A DNA stretch of 64,000 bases from NCBI GenBank assembly GCA_022578965.1, contig MU400521.1, positions 372,001 to 436,000 of the forward strand. Direction: 5' to 3'. Both the position numbers and the translations under genes were made by a program. Origin of the DNA: Xylaria sp. FL1777. Taxonomy: Eukaryota > Ascomycota > Sordariomycetes > Xylariales > Xylariaceae. Shown here piece after piece: positions 11,672-22,918 of the stretch. The notes under the pieces were generated by a model. The model had not been told where the DNA came from and did no database searches. It worked only from the letters and a program-made list of their open reading frames with translations. Position 1 is the stretch's first letter. Each line of letters starts with the position of its first letter.

Positions 11672-13144
11672 ATGGCCCTTAGGGCTCTCTCCAGCCGTTT
11701 TTCAGCGGCCCATCATCACGGCATCAACTTCGAAAAAGTGGGATGCCGGCATAGTCGCTTAGCGATACCATTCCGTTTCTTTTCCGCCGAAGCCGTCTCT
11801 CATCCCTCAAACTTGGTCCAAGTATACATATCTCGGAGCAGAGATCCTTACTTGAATCTCTCAATAGAACACTTCTTGCTCCAAAAGTCACATCCGGACT
11901 CCGTGGTTCTTCTCCTATACACGAATCGCCCCTGCATCGTCATCGGGCGGAATCAGAACCCCTGGGTCGAGGTGAATCTCGGCTTGGTCAACCAGCGTGG
12001 AATTCTCAGACAGCTGCGGGAAGCATCACAACTCCCAGTAGCAGGGAATGGGAACACAGTGGTGAAGGAGAGAGGTGGAGCCGGAGAAAGAACTAGTCCG
12101 GTCGAGGAAGATAACGGCGCAGACGACGATGTTCTCCTCGTACGCCGGCGCTCCGGCGGCGGGACGGTGTTCCACGATGCAGGCAACGTGAACTACAGCG
12201 TCATCTGCCCGCCGGCCGCCTTCGACCGCAACAAGCACGCCGAGATGGTGGTGCGGGCGTTGCAGGGGTTGAGGAAAATCCCCCATGGCGTGCGCGTTAA
12301 CGAGCGCCATGATATTGTGCTAGATGTCTCTTCCACAGATGTAGCGTCCAACGAATCACGCTCCACGGTCACGAGGATAAATGGCGACGAAGTAAAGACG
12401 TTCAAGATCTCGGGCTCAGCCTACAAACTAACGCGCACACGCTCCCTGCACCACGGAACCTGTCTCTTGTCTTCGCCCCACCTCCTCTTTCTCAGCCAGT
12501 TGCTTCGCTCGCCCGCAGCGCCCTACATCAAGGCCCGCGGCGTCGAGAGCGTGCGGTCGCCCGTTCGCAACGTTGGGGTATCGAACGCGGAGTTCGAGGA
12601 TGCAGTTGTCGCCGAATTCATGACCATGTACGACGGAGCACGAGCGCGATATGAGGGGAATGAGAAGGGTAAGATCGACGTGGAGATCCTCGACGCGGCA
12701 GATGTCGAGGACATCCCCGAGGTCCAAGCCGGCGTCGCCGAGCTGAGGTCCCGGGACTGGATCTACGCGCAGACGCCGCAGTTCACCTTCTCTTCGCATC
12801 CGACGGCAGACGACCCGCGGCCGCGACCTGATCTGCCAACCGACTTGCCGTCTTCGTTCTTTCCGACCAACCAAGAACTTAATTCGACAACCTCGGCAGA
12901 CCCTATTGCGCCTGGTCTGCAGATGACTGTGCGGCATGCAGAGATTACGGAGGTTGCTGCTCCTAATGCGGATTCTGGAAATACCGGCGGCGTTATTCCT
13001 ACTAGCGGTGCTAGTAATAGCAGCTTAGTAGACTCTTTGAAGGGCCTACACCTACACCACATCGATGATTGGCGTATACACGTCGGGAGCAAAAACGAGA
13101 GTATAGGACGTTGGTTAAACGGTCTTTTTGGTGTTAGAGGTTAG
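11672..13144 (+). CDS. AIM22: Mitochondrial lipoate-protein ligase A homologue
   Basis: Attaches lipoyl groups to E2 and H proteins in mitochondria (family of bacterial LplA and yeast AIM22/LIP3). A single 490-residue frame with no intron. The first 40 residues are rich in Arg, Ser and Ala without acids until FEKVG, as in a mitochondrial presequence. Family motifs are DPYLNLSIEHFLL, CIVIGRNQNPW, RRRSGGGTVFHDAGNVNYS (substrate-binding loop), NERHDIVLD, and KISGSAYKLTRTRSLHHGT, where the first Lys is the conserved catalytic or lipoyl-AMP-binding lysine. Two lineage-specific insertions are visible: a charged loop at about 125-150 before RRRSGGG, and a Pro/Ser/Thr-rich tail region at about 380-440. 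Full length and intact. Confidence 0.93.
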   Translation: MALRALSSRFSAAHHHGINFEKVGCRHSRLAIPFRFFSAEAVSHPSNLVQVYISRSRDPYLNLSIEHFLLQKSHPDSVVLLLYTNRPCIVIGRNQNPWVEVNLGLVNQRGILRQLREASQLPVAGNGNTVVKERGGAGERTSPVEEDNGADDDVLLVRRRSGGGTVFHDAGNVNYSVICPPAAFDRNKHAEMVVRALQGLRKIPHGVRVNERHDIVLDVSSTDVASNESRSTVTRINGDEVKTFKISGSAYKLTRTRSLHHGTCLLSSPHLLFLSQLLRSPAAPYIKARGVESVRSPVRNVGVSNAEFEDAVVAEFMTMYDGARARYEGNEKGKIDVEILDAADVEDIPEVQAGVAELRSRDWIYAQTPQFTFSSHPTADDPRPRPDLPTDLPSSFFPTNQELNSTTSADPIAPGLQMTVRHAEITEVAAPNADSGNTGGVIPTSGASNSSLVDSLKGLHLHHIDDWRIHVGSKNESIGRWLNGLFGVRG

Positions 13145-13425
13145 ACATTTATGGAGAACGACCGAATTTCATCTTATAGGGGTCAGCTGAGAGGCTCAAC
13201 ATTGAAACCTATATTACTATGTTGAAAACCAAGCATGCTCGTTAAACGGGCAGTTTGGATCACTTTCAACTGTATACTATCTACAAGTATATGTACTCAT
13301 TATGTTTAGACAGGGCGGCCCAGTACATTAAACGACCCGGACCAAGCAGATCAACAGATAGATAGATACCCAGCCATTATACTGTGTCGTAGTTAAATTG
13401 TATATATCATACGCCATGACATTTC

Positions 13426-16400
13426 TTATTCTAGTCCACCGGCTCCCATCACGCCTTGACCAAACCATTGTGCGACCGTCTTGAAACGCTCGTCACTTTT
13501 GCTAAGCGCGTCACGGAAAAGATCATGGCGTTCAGCCCGCTCTTCCTGTCCGCGCTTCATAGCCCTCACAGCAGCGTTGTTTGAGGCGCAGACGGGACAC
13601 TCGGTTTTATCACTCCCATCACCGTCTCCACCGGAGCTATTTATCTTGAGACACCGCTGATGAAAGCTGTGCTTACATAAAAAGTGCACAACGGGCAGAT
13701 CTAGTGGAGCGCCACATCCTGGGCACCTTTGAGCTTGGAAGACGGCGGGTTTACTACCGAGTTCCGCAATCTCAACACGCTTTTGTTCAGTTTCTTTCCG
13801 GAATGAAGCGATCTGTCGCTTGTTGGTGGCGATTTCACGGCGTTCTCGCGTAATTGTCTCATGCAAATATGGTTTGATCATTCCCATAGTTGCGACGGCG
13901 TTGGACCCCAACGTCTCGATGACTTGCAAAGGTGCCATGAGGCCGTCTGCGTCGATTTTGTTTAGTACGTTTGCCAGCTCTTCAGAGCCCGCCTCGTCGA
14001 GAATACGTGGGTCCGATGTAAAATATGCGAGTGCTGCAGGGTAGAGCTGGGGCTCTCGCGGTCCGTATTTCCGTAGAGCTTTGATGGCTCCCCGCGTGTC
14101 TTTCGCTGAAGTATAGGAGCGGAAGATGTCGAAGAGAAGACCCGACTGCTCTTTCACAAGTGTTGTACCGTCATGGAAATCAGATAAGTGAGATAAGAGG
14201 AGGACATTTGAATTTTCGATGGGTAAATCGTGCCCTTCTATGAGCTTCTTCGCCTTGAGCTCCCATTCCTCTTTTTGCACGCCTTTCCCATCTTTCGCTT
14301 TGTGGAGGTACATTTCAAACAATGTTGTGTAGATGTCGGCGATATCTCCCTCTTCGAGGGTATTGGACTTGAGACATGCTTCAAGAAAAACAATAAACTC
14401 GTTAGGGTGATCTATAAAGGATGAGAATGCAGAACGAGGTGGTGGGGGAGTATATTTTGCAACAAAATCGTCGTCTTGCTCTGCATTTGGAGTACCAGGT
14501 CCAACTATAGGCTGACTGTCGCTTTGCGTGGCGGGCGAAGAAATACTAGAAGTACCCATGTATGGTAGAGGTAGCAAGCTCGTAAAATTCTGAACAGCAT
14601 TGGCCGCGCCAGCTGCTAAACGATTTCCGGATGGTGCGGAGACTACTTCGACAGGTGCAGTATGTATTTTGGGTTTGTATTTACCCGTATAATAGTCAAT
14701 GAAAAACTCAGCTGTACCGTTGGGGCAATGCTCCAACAATACTCTGGCATATTTCATCAAACAAGGATATGCCTATAGAAGATTAGTAGAGATTTAAACC
14801 GAGAACCGGGATTACCAACTGTTTCGGCATCAAGGTGCCAGATGAAATCTAGTGCTTCAGAATAGAGCTTAGAGTCCTCTATCAAGATATCCACGACTAG
14901 ATCGCTCTCCCCGTGCTTTGTGGCAAGATATGCTGCTTGCTCGAAGTAGCCTCCTTGTCTACACATGCTAATAGCCGTTTCCAAATCAAACTTTAGATCC
15001 CCTTCGGACCTAATAAACTTCTCGAGCTTTTCGACATCCTTCAGTTTCGCGTAGCAATTGAGCAGTAGAGTGGTATGATCTGCTGTTGCTTTGTGATGCT
15101 CATGCAGTTCTTCGAGATATTCAATGAGGTTATGTATCCTTTGTGTATCAAGAAACTCGATGGTTGTCAGAGGAAGAGCACTAGTAATTCTGAGGGAAAC
15201 CTTACCTTGCGGATAACTAGAGAGGGCTCTGTGTTATCGATCGCTTTAATATACTGGGTCATGGCGCTGTCATAGTCTCCCTTCTGGTACAAATAATCAC
15301 CGTACCTTCTGTAAATGAAGTTTTGTTGTCGTATGCCCATACCGCATTTATGAGCAAGGCTAATGGCAAGCGGAAATAGATTTCGTTGATACAGTAGCTC
15401 GAGCCTTTGATTTAGCGGCTTTTCATGATACCTGTTGATCTAGCTGACATTAGCATACGTGTCATACAGATTCTTAAGCGTTATTTCTTACTTTTCCATC
15501 TTGAGTTAAGATAAATAGATCACCCCAAATCTGAAAGAGTGCTTTTACAGGCGAAATGAGGGTTTCTGAATGGGCCACTATTTGCAACTGAGGATCAACC
15601 ATAGTGAAAGTTGCGGCATTGAACAATGATTCTGTACTCGCACCACCGAATCGTCTCCGCATGTTATCCGATGTACCATTTTTTGAAGGCGGCGAAACGA
15701 GGGCGACGTAATCTTCAAATGTCGACACAAGGGTGGTAGCTCCATCATTAGCAAAGCAGAGTCCTCTACCATCAACAGTATAATAGTAGACAGCATCCTC
15801 CCGGACCACGATAATATCATCGGTTTTCCTGTTTACAGTCATACATCCCGCGGCACACCCTGAATCTTCGATGGTTCGTGGTGGTTGGCCATGGCCTCTT
15901 CCGGATATGACGAGCTTCAAGAGTTTGGAGGTAGTTGCAAGAAACAGCGTAGTTAGCTTCGGGTCAGACACAAATTCGACTCCAGTTATCGGCTCTTCAG
16001 ATTCGTATACAACTCTCTGCTTCGTGCCCCGGTCGTGTATTAAGTCGCCTCGTATTACTGTAACTGCTCCGTTTGCGAAGCCTACGGCGAGCTGAGAGAG
16101 ATCGTCAAGGGCGGCGAAGGCAGATATCTATGAGCGTTGGAATTTGCACATGCAGATCGAGCAGGGGGGGGGTAGTGCACCTACTGGAAATTGCTTGCGT
16201 CCGTTGTTTATACTGATGGTGCTCAAACAGGTCGGCAGTCCTGTTTTCCTAACCGGCTTGTCGAGCGCCCAGACCTTGAGTACTGGTTCGTTGCTCAGGT
16301 CCTCCTACCCAGAGTTAGTACGAAGCCAACCCCCGATATAAGGTCCTAGGCAGTCCATACCGAAACGGTAACCAACAAGCTCGTGCCCTCCACCTGGCGC

Positions 16401-16698
16401 ATGTGGGTGACGCGCCCTGTTTCGTGTGCCTGGAAACTCCTGACGACTTTCCAGCTAGGGCCAATTATGCGCACGTATCCATTATCGCTGCCGAGGAAAA
16501 GGCTCTCGGAGCCGGAGCATACGCTGGAGATCTCGTTATTCTCAAAGAACGATCGCGTTTCGTCGTCACCGAGCTTGACCTGGCTGACTTCGAAGAAGTC
16601 AAATGCTTTCCACTAAAGGGTAGACAGATTAGCTATAGTCCAAGTCCTGCTACTCTTTGACAACTTTATCGAGATAGACATACCAAAAGCAAAGCCAT
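13426..16698 (-). CDS. VPS11: Vacuolar protein sorting protein VPS11 (CORVET/HOPS core, RING finger)
   Basis: Core subunit of the CORVET and HOPS tethers for endosome and vacuole fusion. The gene has at least seven exons. The first is only 15 nt (MALLL, 16698-16684) and splices to WKAFDFFEVSQVK. Next comes a WD/beta-propeller part (GSDNGYVRIIGPSWKVVRSF, LKVWALDKPVKKTGLP), then a clathrin-type alpha-solenoid (LNQRLELLYQRNLFPLAISL, SMCRQGGYFEQAAYLATKHG, MKYARVLLEHCPNGTAEFF). The C-terminus has a coiled-coil stretch followed by a RING: CPGC, then HFLCKHSFHQRC and CPVC, with a Gly/Asp-rich loop between zinc ligands. One intron near 16158 holds a run of G residues. Tandem with MLH3 upstream. Length matches VPS11 proteins (about 960 residues estimated). 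Confidence 0.94.
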
Positions 16699-17011
16699 GG
16701 TGCATGCTCAAGATTGCGCGACTGCTATACAGGCATAATGGGAGCTCTGCTTCTTCATCGATGTATGCAACAGGAGCTTCGACGTCACAGCACGGTGCTA
16801 AGTTGCAATGGTGTAAGTTAGGCAGAACAGTCCTGTGGCGGTGCACGACAGTTAGTGGCTTGTGCTGTCCGTAAACCCATGTACCTATTGGGCTACACAG
16901 GCACTCACTCTAAGATACGGTACTCTATAGACAAGTTTAATTAATTTCCATTATCGTTATTATCAACTACCTCAACCTAGAAATATATACCTAAAATATT
17001 GTGACTTAATC
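16699..17011. other. Spacer between MLH3 stop and VPS11 start
   Basis: About 310 nt holding the VPS11 promoter and the MLH3 3' end. It is A+T rich toward MLH3 (16920-17000). A short frame on the minus strand here is not supported by any motif. Confidence 0.5.
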
Positions 17012-19984
17012 TCATCCTTCTTGATCTTTTTTCTTCCGGTCCGCATTCCATGCCTTAAACGCCTTTCCAAAAAAGTCGGCCGGTTTCCCTTTATTAGAAG
17101 TGGAAGCCATATCATTACCCAAGTCTATCAGTGGTACCATCGACGGTCGGCCATGGGCGCATTGAAAAGGAAACGCGCAATCCGCGAGACTTGTCAGTAG
17201 ATTGGCGCATTCCTCTCGGGAGAGGGGATCATTGAACATGATTGAGCTACGACATGCCCTAGAGTTAATCATGTCCAAGACTCCTTCCGGGCATCCGTGA
17301 AACCGGGTAATCCAGTGTGGTTTGGTAGCCTCGCCCTCTTGAGGGCTTGGGCCCCTAACGGCATTGTTATCATGGTCGTGCTGGTCGAGTTCCCAGGCTT
17401 CTTTCCTTAGGAACTCGATCAGGAGACGTGGCTCAAGCCTGCATCGTTCGGCAATACTTGGCGGTAGTCTTGTCACCTCGACTTGTCTGTGACTATTATT
17501 CCTAGCTGAAGACGCCAGGACAATATGATAATGAATACCCCAGTGAACAAAGTGCGGTGCCATATGTTCAAGCTGTGCTGCATCTCTGAAAGATATATCA
17601 AATTTCAATGGCCGCTCCAACAATTCCGTACAAGCTATGAATGTTCTCGACACTGACTCGGCCCTTGAGGCCGGTATGTCGCTCATACCCATCCTGTCAA
17701 TGTTCTCAAAATAGCTTTTCATTAACGATTCAACTCGGCATCTCTCATCTGCAGCATGTTGATCAATAATAATTAAAAGCGACGCTGATGAATGTGGTGC
17801 TGTAGGTTCATGTGCATATGAGCCAACTAGAACCTTGGCAAGAATGAATTTTCTATCAACCTGTGCAACAATCTCAGCATTACGCAATGCGGCCTTGCTT
17901 ACTCGGCCCTGAATAGGTGGTCCTACTCCTGAAGAGCCTTGGAGCCAGGTACCGCATCCGGAGGAATGCAGTGGTTGACCCAAACTGTTCACCTCACTGT
18001 ATGCGCTGGGGATGTGTGGCTCTGTAGTCTTGAAAATGGGGTTTTCCCAAGATGATAGTAGGTCTCCTAGCCACGCGCTCCGATTTCCATGAGAGGCTGA
18101 CGTATCATGCGGAAGTCGTTCTTGACATGCTAAATCGGCTTGTTCGCATTCTTCTTCGGCGTCTTTGTTTCGTGGTTGCAGAACAAACCCGGTTATTGGA
18201 TCAATAATTGAAGTTTCTTTATTAGCTGGATTTGTCCACCTGATATTCTTATCTGATCTTCTGTTTTTTAACCTTTCGGATTGGCGCTCTTGATTCATGC
18301 CGCAGGTCATAGAGTCTAATGCTGCAAAAGGCGCCCGCAATAGGCTTCCATCGGCCCCAAACAGAGGGGTGTCAGAACCAGGGTTACTTTTACCAAGAGC
18401 TGGAGCCACTACTTGAGAAGAGCTAGTAGATTCATGACCTCCGGACTGCTCTTGAACCTTTTTACCACTTGGTGCTTGTTGGGGGGAGCCTGATTTGATT
18501 CGAGACCAGAGATCAAATGGAGATTCTGGTCGCAAGCCTAAGCTACGATGATCGCAACGAATGCTTAGTTGCGTCGTAGCCAGGTCTCCAAGAAGCTCGT
18601 GCTTCCGAACTCCAGCTGCCGACGTTGATCTTGAACTAGACTTCCTAGACAGACTTCTTTGGGGTGAATCTTGCTTCGAGTATTTTCTTGGCATATCTTC
18701 TCTTGAATTCCTAATGCGTTTTGGGCGAAAATGATGTTTCTTCAAAAATTCGTAGGCCACCGCTTTTAGCATATCTACTATGGCGACCAGGTTTCCGTGC
18801 CGTTCATCAAGGAGCTCATCTGCTTCTTGGAATGCAATAGAATCTTTGCGTTCGCCGACATAGATTTTGATGTAGAACATTGGCCAACGATCTACACTTT
18901 TTCGACCCTTGAGCTCGTGGTTGGTGAACCTATCCCTTCCATGATGGCCATTTTCTACCCTCCTTTTATGCTCGTCGCTTGTAATATTATCAACTTCTTC
19001 TTCTATGCCATAACTCGAAATTGAAAATATTCGATTGATTTCTTCATATAGGACATTCGAGCCATGCGCATTGGAAACTGGATGAATCCCTATGCTGATG
19101 AACTGGATTCGTTTTGTTGCGACGGGATGTAACGACACTGCACCCACAACTGATAGACTTTCGGCCGAGGCCTTCAGCGGAACCCACGTCTCCGTCTTGT
19201 TTTCGTCAGATAGTTGAGCTTGGTACAAGATCTTTGACACCCGTGTTGTGAAATTGAGCCCAGATTCATCATTAGATGCTTGATTGTCATGAACCAAGAC
19301 TGTCCAGCGGTTGACGGACTCTTGTACTGACACTGAAACGAGCGGACCCCACGCGAGTATTAGTGCGATAATATCGCGTTTAAGAAGCTCCCATTGTTTA
19401 GAATGTATACCTCTTTCTGCATCGATACCTCTCTGTTTCACCCTGACGGGCATTGAACCAAAAAGGTCTCGTACGACCACTCTGGTACCATGAGGGAATT
19501 TCAACAGTCTTTGATCAGGAGGTGAAGGTATATGTCGAGCTAGGATGTCCGAATTATAAATCTGGATTGAGTTGTGGGTATGATACTGGTGATGACGAGA
19601 AGTGATGGAGAGTAGCGACAAGGATGCCAAAGATGCTAAGAATGTACCATATTTCCCATGAATACCTTCACGCACAGGATGTTTAGAGGTGTCTTTATGA
19701 TAATGGTCAGCCGAACGAGATATTCCGGATTATTAAGGCTACCCGGGCTTACAATGGAGCTTGCCCAAACCACCACTGGGCTGAAACTCAGCAGGCAGTA
19801 TTCCCAGCCCATCATCCTCAACACAGCAGTTCCCTCGCACGTAGTCTACAGATATGTTTACTTTCGAGGCTCCGGAATCAAGGGAGTTTCTGAACAGGCC
19901 ACAGACAACACCGTTAAGAGTTGTGATAGTGGTTGAAGACTTGATCTGAGCAACCACATTGTCTGGCAATGGCTGTATGGACAT
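17012..19984 (-). CDS. MLH3: DNA mismatch repair / meiotic crossover protein MLH3 (MutL homologue)
   Basis: MutL-family ATPase and endonuclease; MLH1-MLH3 nicks DNA in meiotic crossing-over and assists mismatch repair. Two exons, 19984-19753 and 19692-17012, give 970 residues. The N-terminal GHKL ATPase shows VVAQIKSSTTITTLNGVV, the DDGLGI loop, a GKLHYTSKH segment and HGTRVVVRDLFGSMPVR. A long low-complexity linker (about 330-640) follows. The C-terminal domain has the metal-binding endonuclease motif DQHAADERCRVE near residue 680, then ACRSSIMFND and FQCAHGRPSM, all diagnostic of the PMS2/MLH3 branch. The shape of the QHAADERCRVE motif and the long linker favour MLH3 over PMS1. Start is the ATG at 19984, which gives the conserved IQPLPDNVVAQI opening. 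Confidence 0.93.
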
Positions 19985-21004
19985 TGCTGAACAAATGAGA
20001 GTGAATCATGCCCTGCATAATTTTTGACTTCTCCAGAGCTGATAACCGTGGTTTTCCGACTTCTAGGAGTATAAGGTAAAGCCGAGTTGGAATGAAAATA
20101 TAGAATCTTTGCTCTCTCTCCGTGCAAGGAGGCCCCAGTAAATGCGGTCAAAAGAGCTGACTGATGATGGTACCTTGGTACTGTGGTATGTACATGTACG
20201 ATGAAGTGAGTGGGTACAACCTTGCAGCTGATGTCCACTACTTATCAGAAACCTGAAGTACTCACTCACATACAAATACTACTTAGGTACTACCTAAGTA
20301 CTTACCTTAGGTACCTAAGGTTTTGAGTTGCTATAGCCGATGACGCAATAACCAGGGACCGAGCAGTACATAAGTAAGTACTTTAGAAATCATCAGAGCT
20401 AGATAGGGCAGAAATAGCGACCTTATTACCCTTCAAAATGCGCTACTACTTACTGCTCTTAGGGGAGCACCTCTCAGGTGGCCAGTATATACAAATAGGT
20501 ACGTGTAGCGTCCGTAAGTACCTAAGTATAGTACCTGAGAGTTAAGGTGTCAGTACCCATGTACACCATAGTTACCTAATAAGGCTCCTAAATTACTTTT
20601 AGGCTCTCCTGCACAATGCGTACATATAGTACTGTGCCAAGCTTGGGCTTTTTTGAGAACACAACCTTTCACATTCCTCACGCTTCCCTTTTCGCCGATA
20701 CCACACTCAAATAGTACAAAGATCAACACCTTATCTTGCTCGCCCTCTGAACTGTGGTCAGCACCCCGTCCATACCCGAGATCCTACTCCTTAGACTCGA
20801 TCAATCAAGGCGCTACACAGTGTTGCTGATCGTCTGCTGGCAGCATCCCCAGCACGGACTTTACCACCAAAACCACCTCCAAATACAGACACTACGCCCA
20901 AGCTCTGTCGTACATTGTCCTTCATCCAGAGTCGCCGAGGCCCTCGGTAAATCTATTCAGTACCCGAGCTGTTTCAATTTGCCAACCGTCCATATTCCAC
21001 ACAA
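19985..21004. promoter_or_regulatory. Divergent promoter region with GTACCTAAGG palindromes
   Basis: About 1 kb between the starts of MLH3 and the next plus-strand gene. At 20280-20335 and 20500-20575 there are dense copies of GTACTTA, GGTACCTAAGG and related inverted words. Otherwise no coding signal; the last 300 nt are pyrimidine rich as in a fungal leader. Confidence 0.5.
20280..20335. repeat. Cluster of TACCTAAGTACTTAGGTA-like palindromic words
   Basis: Overlapping inverted copies of ACCTAAGTAC and TTAGGTACCTAAGG in about 55 nt. The same word family recurs in other spacers of the window (see 27800-27830, 28500-28550, 29560-29590 and 29772-29797). Confidence 0.7.
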
Positions 21005-22359
21005 ATGGCCATGAATGAGACCGCTCATCTCCCAACAGGTAAATCCATTCCATCCCACAGCCATATAATTCCCACCCAGAGCCGTGTCCTCTCAGTATGG
21101 GTGATGCGAATACCCTCACGATGTTTCGTAAGACAACAAATCTAACCCAGGCTGGACTAGACCACCCGGAACGCGCAAGTCGTCGACGGCCTTTTACCAC
21201 CTGGGTCAAGAAGCTCGCCAACTTTAAGACTACATCGTCGTCTACCGCCGGCGGCCGAAATGGCCACTCTAAGCGCGAAGCCGCTTTCAAGGGCTCCAAG
21301 AAGCGAGCGTTCAAGAACAACAACCCCTACCCTCAATCCGGCCGTATCACCGCCCCCCCACGAAGTTCGCGGAGCAACCCGTCGCCCTCGACTTCGCGAG
21401 CTGGTATGGGTTCGAACCAGTCGCTAGCCCGAAGTCGAGACTCAAGCCCTTCGTCCACGGACGACGTAGCCCATCGCGCGGCACGTACCAATTCGACGGC
21501 GCATACACTTTCGACAGACCATCACTCCATTCATGCACCATCACATATGGCATCCTCGGTAACTGGGACGAGTCGAACTGCTGGTGGTGGTTTCGATCTA
21601 CGCAGAGGCGGAGACAGCACATTTTCGTCGCCCGCTCCCTCAGTACGATCCCTGACGACCACGCTTACAACCATCCAGTCCATGGCTCCGAATGGCGGCG
21701 CCAACGGCGGGCACACCACTGGCGGGCATTCGTCGCATCATAACAATACTCAAACAATACAATTCTCTCAGCCTTTTCCCACAAACTCACCCGCCTCCGC
21801 CATCCCGCCGCATCTTGCACCTCATGGTCACCCCACAACTTACAACTCCGCCACGGCCAACAATCTGTTGACAGATAACGCATCCATTCTCACGCTTGCT
21901 TCTTCTAGCAAGAGAAGACGTAGACGGTCCATGGATACCGACGCTTCGGTTCGGGCTCTGGCTCCGTCATCGGTTTGGGGAGGCAGTCGTGAGAGTCTGC
22001 CGCTAAGCGTTCTTAGCGCCAATATGGACGGTATGCGGGACATTCCCCCTACTCCAGGTCTACACCAGTCAACCACAAGAATTGCGGGCAACGAGCGGAC
22101 AAGCATCTACTCAACAACTGGCATAGCACCAGCTCTTACTGGGGAGCGCAATAGTCTCTATGCCGGCAAGCAGAGCATGGGGGATGGCGCGAGTATCCGT
22201 AGCAGCCTTCCTGGACACGGTAGGGCTGATAGTATCAGTGGCAGTGTTGCTGGTGTTAACAGCCCCTTGGCAAGTCCAAGGGAGGTATCTGAAAGGGGTC
22301 CCGTTGAGGGGAAGGATGAGAACCGGGCACTCAAAGAGAAGGGAAAGGAGACAGATTAA
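21005..22359 (+). CDS. Fungal-specific Ser/Thr-rich protein of unknown function
   Basis: The main exon encodes about 420 residues from the ATG at 21097. It contains GLDHPERASRRRPFTTWVKK and NNPYPQSGRI near the N-terminus, a Ser/Thr/His/Gly-rich middle, then the block LLTDNASILTLASSSKRRRR followed by DTDASVRALAPSSVWGGSRE, and PLSVLSANMDGMRD. This block is so regular that I expect it to be conserved among ascomycetes; it may carry a phosphorylation or nuclear-localisation signal (run of Arg). There is no membrane segment or catalytic motif. A short first exon at 21005-21038 (MAMNETAHLPT) followed by a roughly 41-nt intron would join in frame; I include it, but the start could be the ATG at 21097. 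Cellular role unknown. Confidence 0.7.
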
Positions 22360-22918
22360 CAATGAAGGTGGACCACCTTCAGCGTCTGCGGTGTATGTGA
22401 GCGAGGGTCCATTTTATGAATACCCAGGTGCTCATTCTCAGGTTGACGTACATCTCTATTATACGAATTGCAGCTAGTTTGATTTCAAGTAGCGGATGAC
22501 TACTATGCGAGGTTTTAGGTTGTTTATCCCAGGTACGGAAAGGCAAGGTAGGGGCAGGGCAGGACTGGGTATGTCGGGGTGATTAGGCGTCGGACCGGAC
22601 TATGAAGCCGGTTAAGTTATTTGATACCCGAATTTTTGTCTTTTTTACAGCGTTTCAATAATGCGAAGGATTCAAGTCACATACATGGATGAGAAGCACT
22701 CATTCACCAAGGGTTGGGCGTGTGGACGATACTACATTTAGATAGATAATCAGCTCAATTGAACCAAAGCTATGGAGTTCAAACTATGTATGATGCTGTA
22801 AACTATCGAGCAGCAAACGCAGGAGATTGTGGACAATTTCCGAGTTATTCTGGTATATATAATACTTTTCATTTGAACCTAAACTATGTGCAATCAATCT
22901 CGAGTTATACTGTAATGC
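22360..22918. other. Intergenic spacer between convergent genes
   Basis: About 560 nt between two stop codons. No coding signal or RNA gene seen; a T-rich tract near 22640-22650 could belong to 3'-end formation. Confidence 0.5.

Noticed and set aside
12428..12937. 169-codon open frame antisense to the lipoate ligase
   Set aside because: Lies wholly inside a well-supported exon in another frame; no motif of its own.
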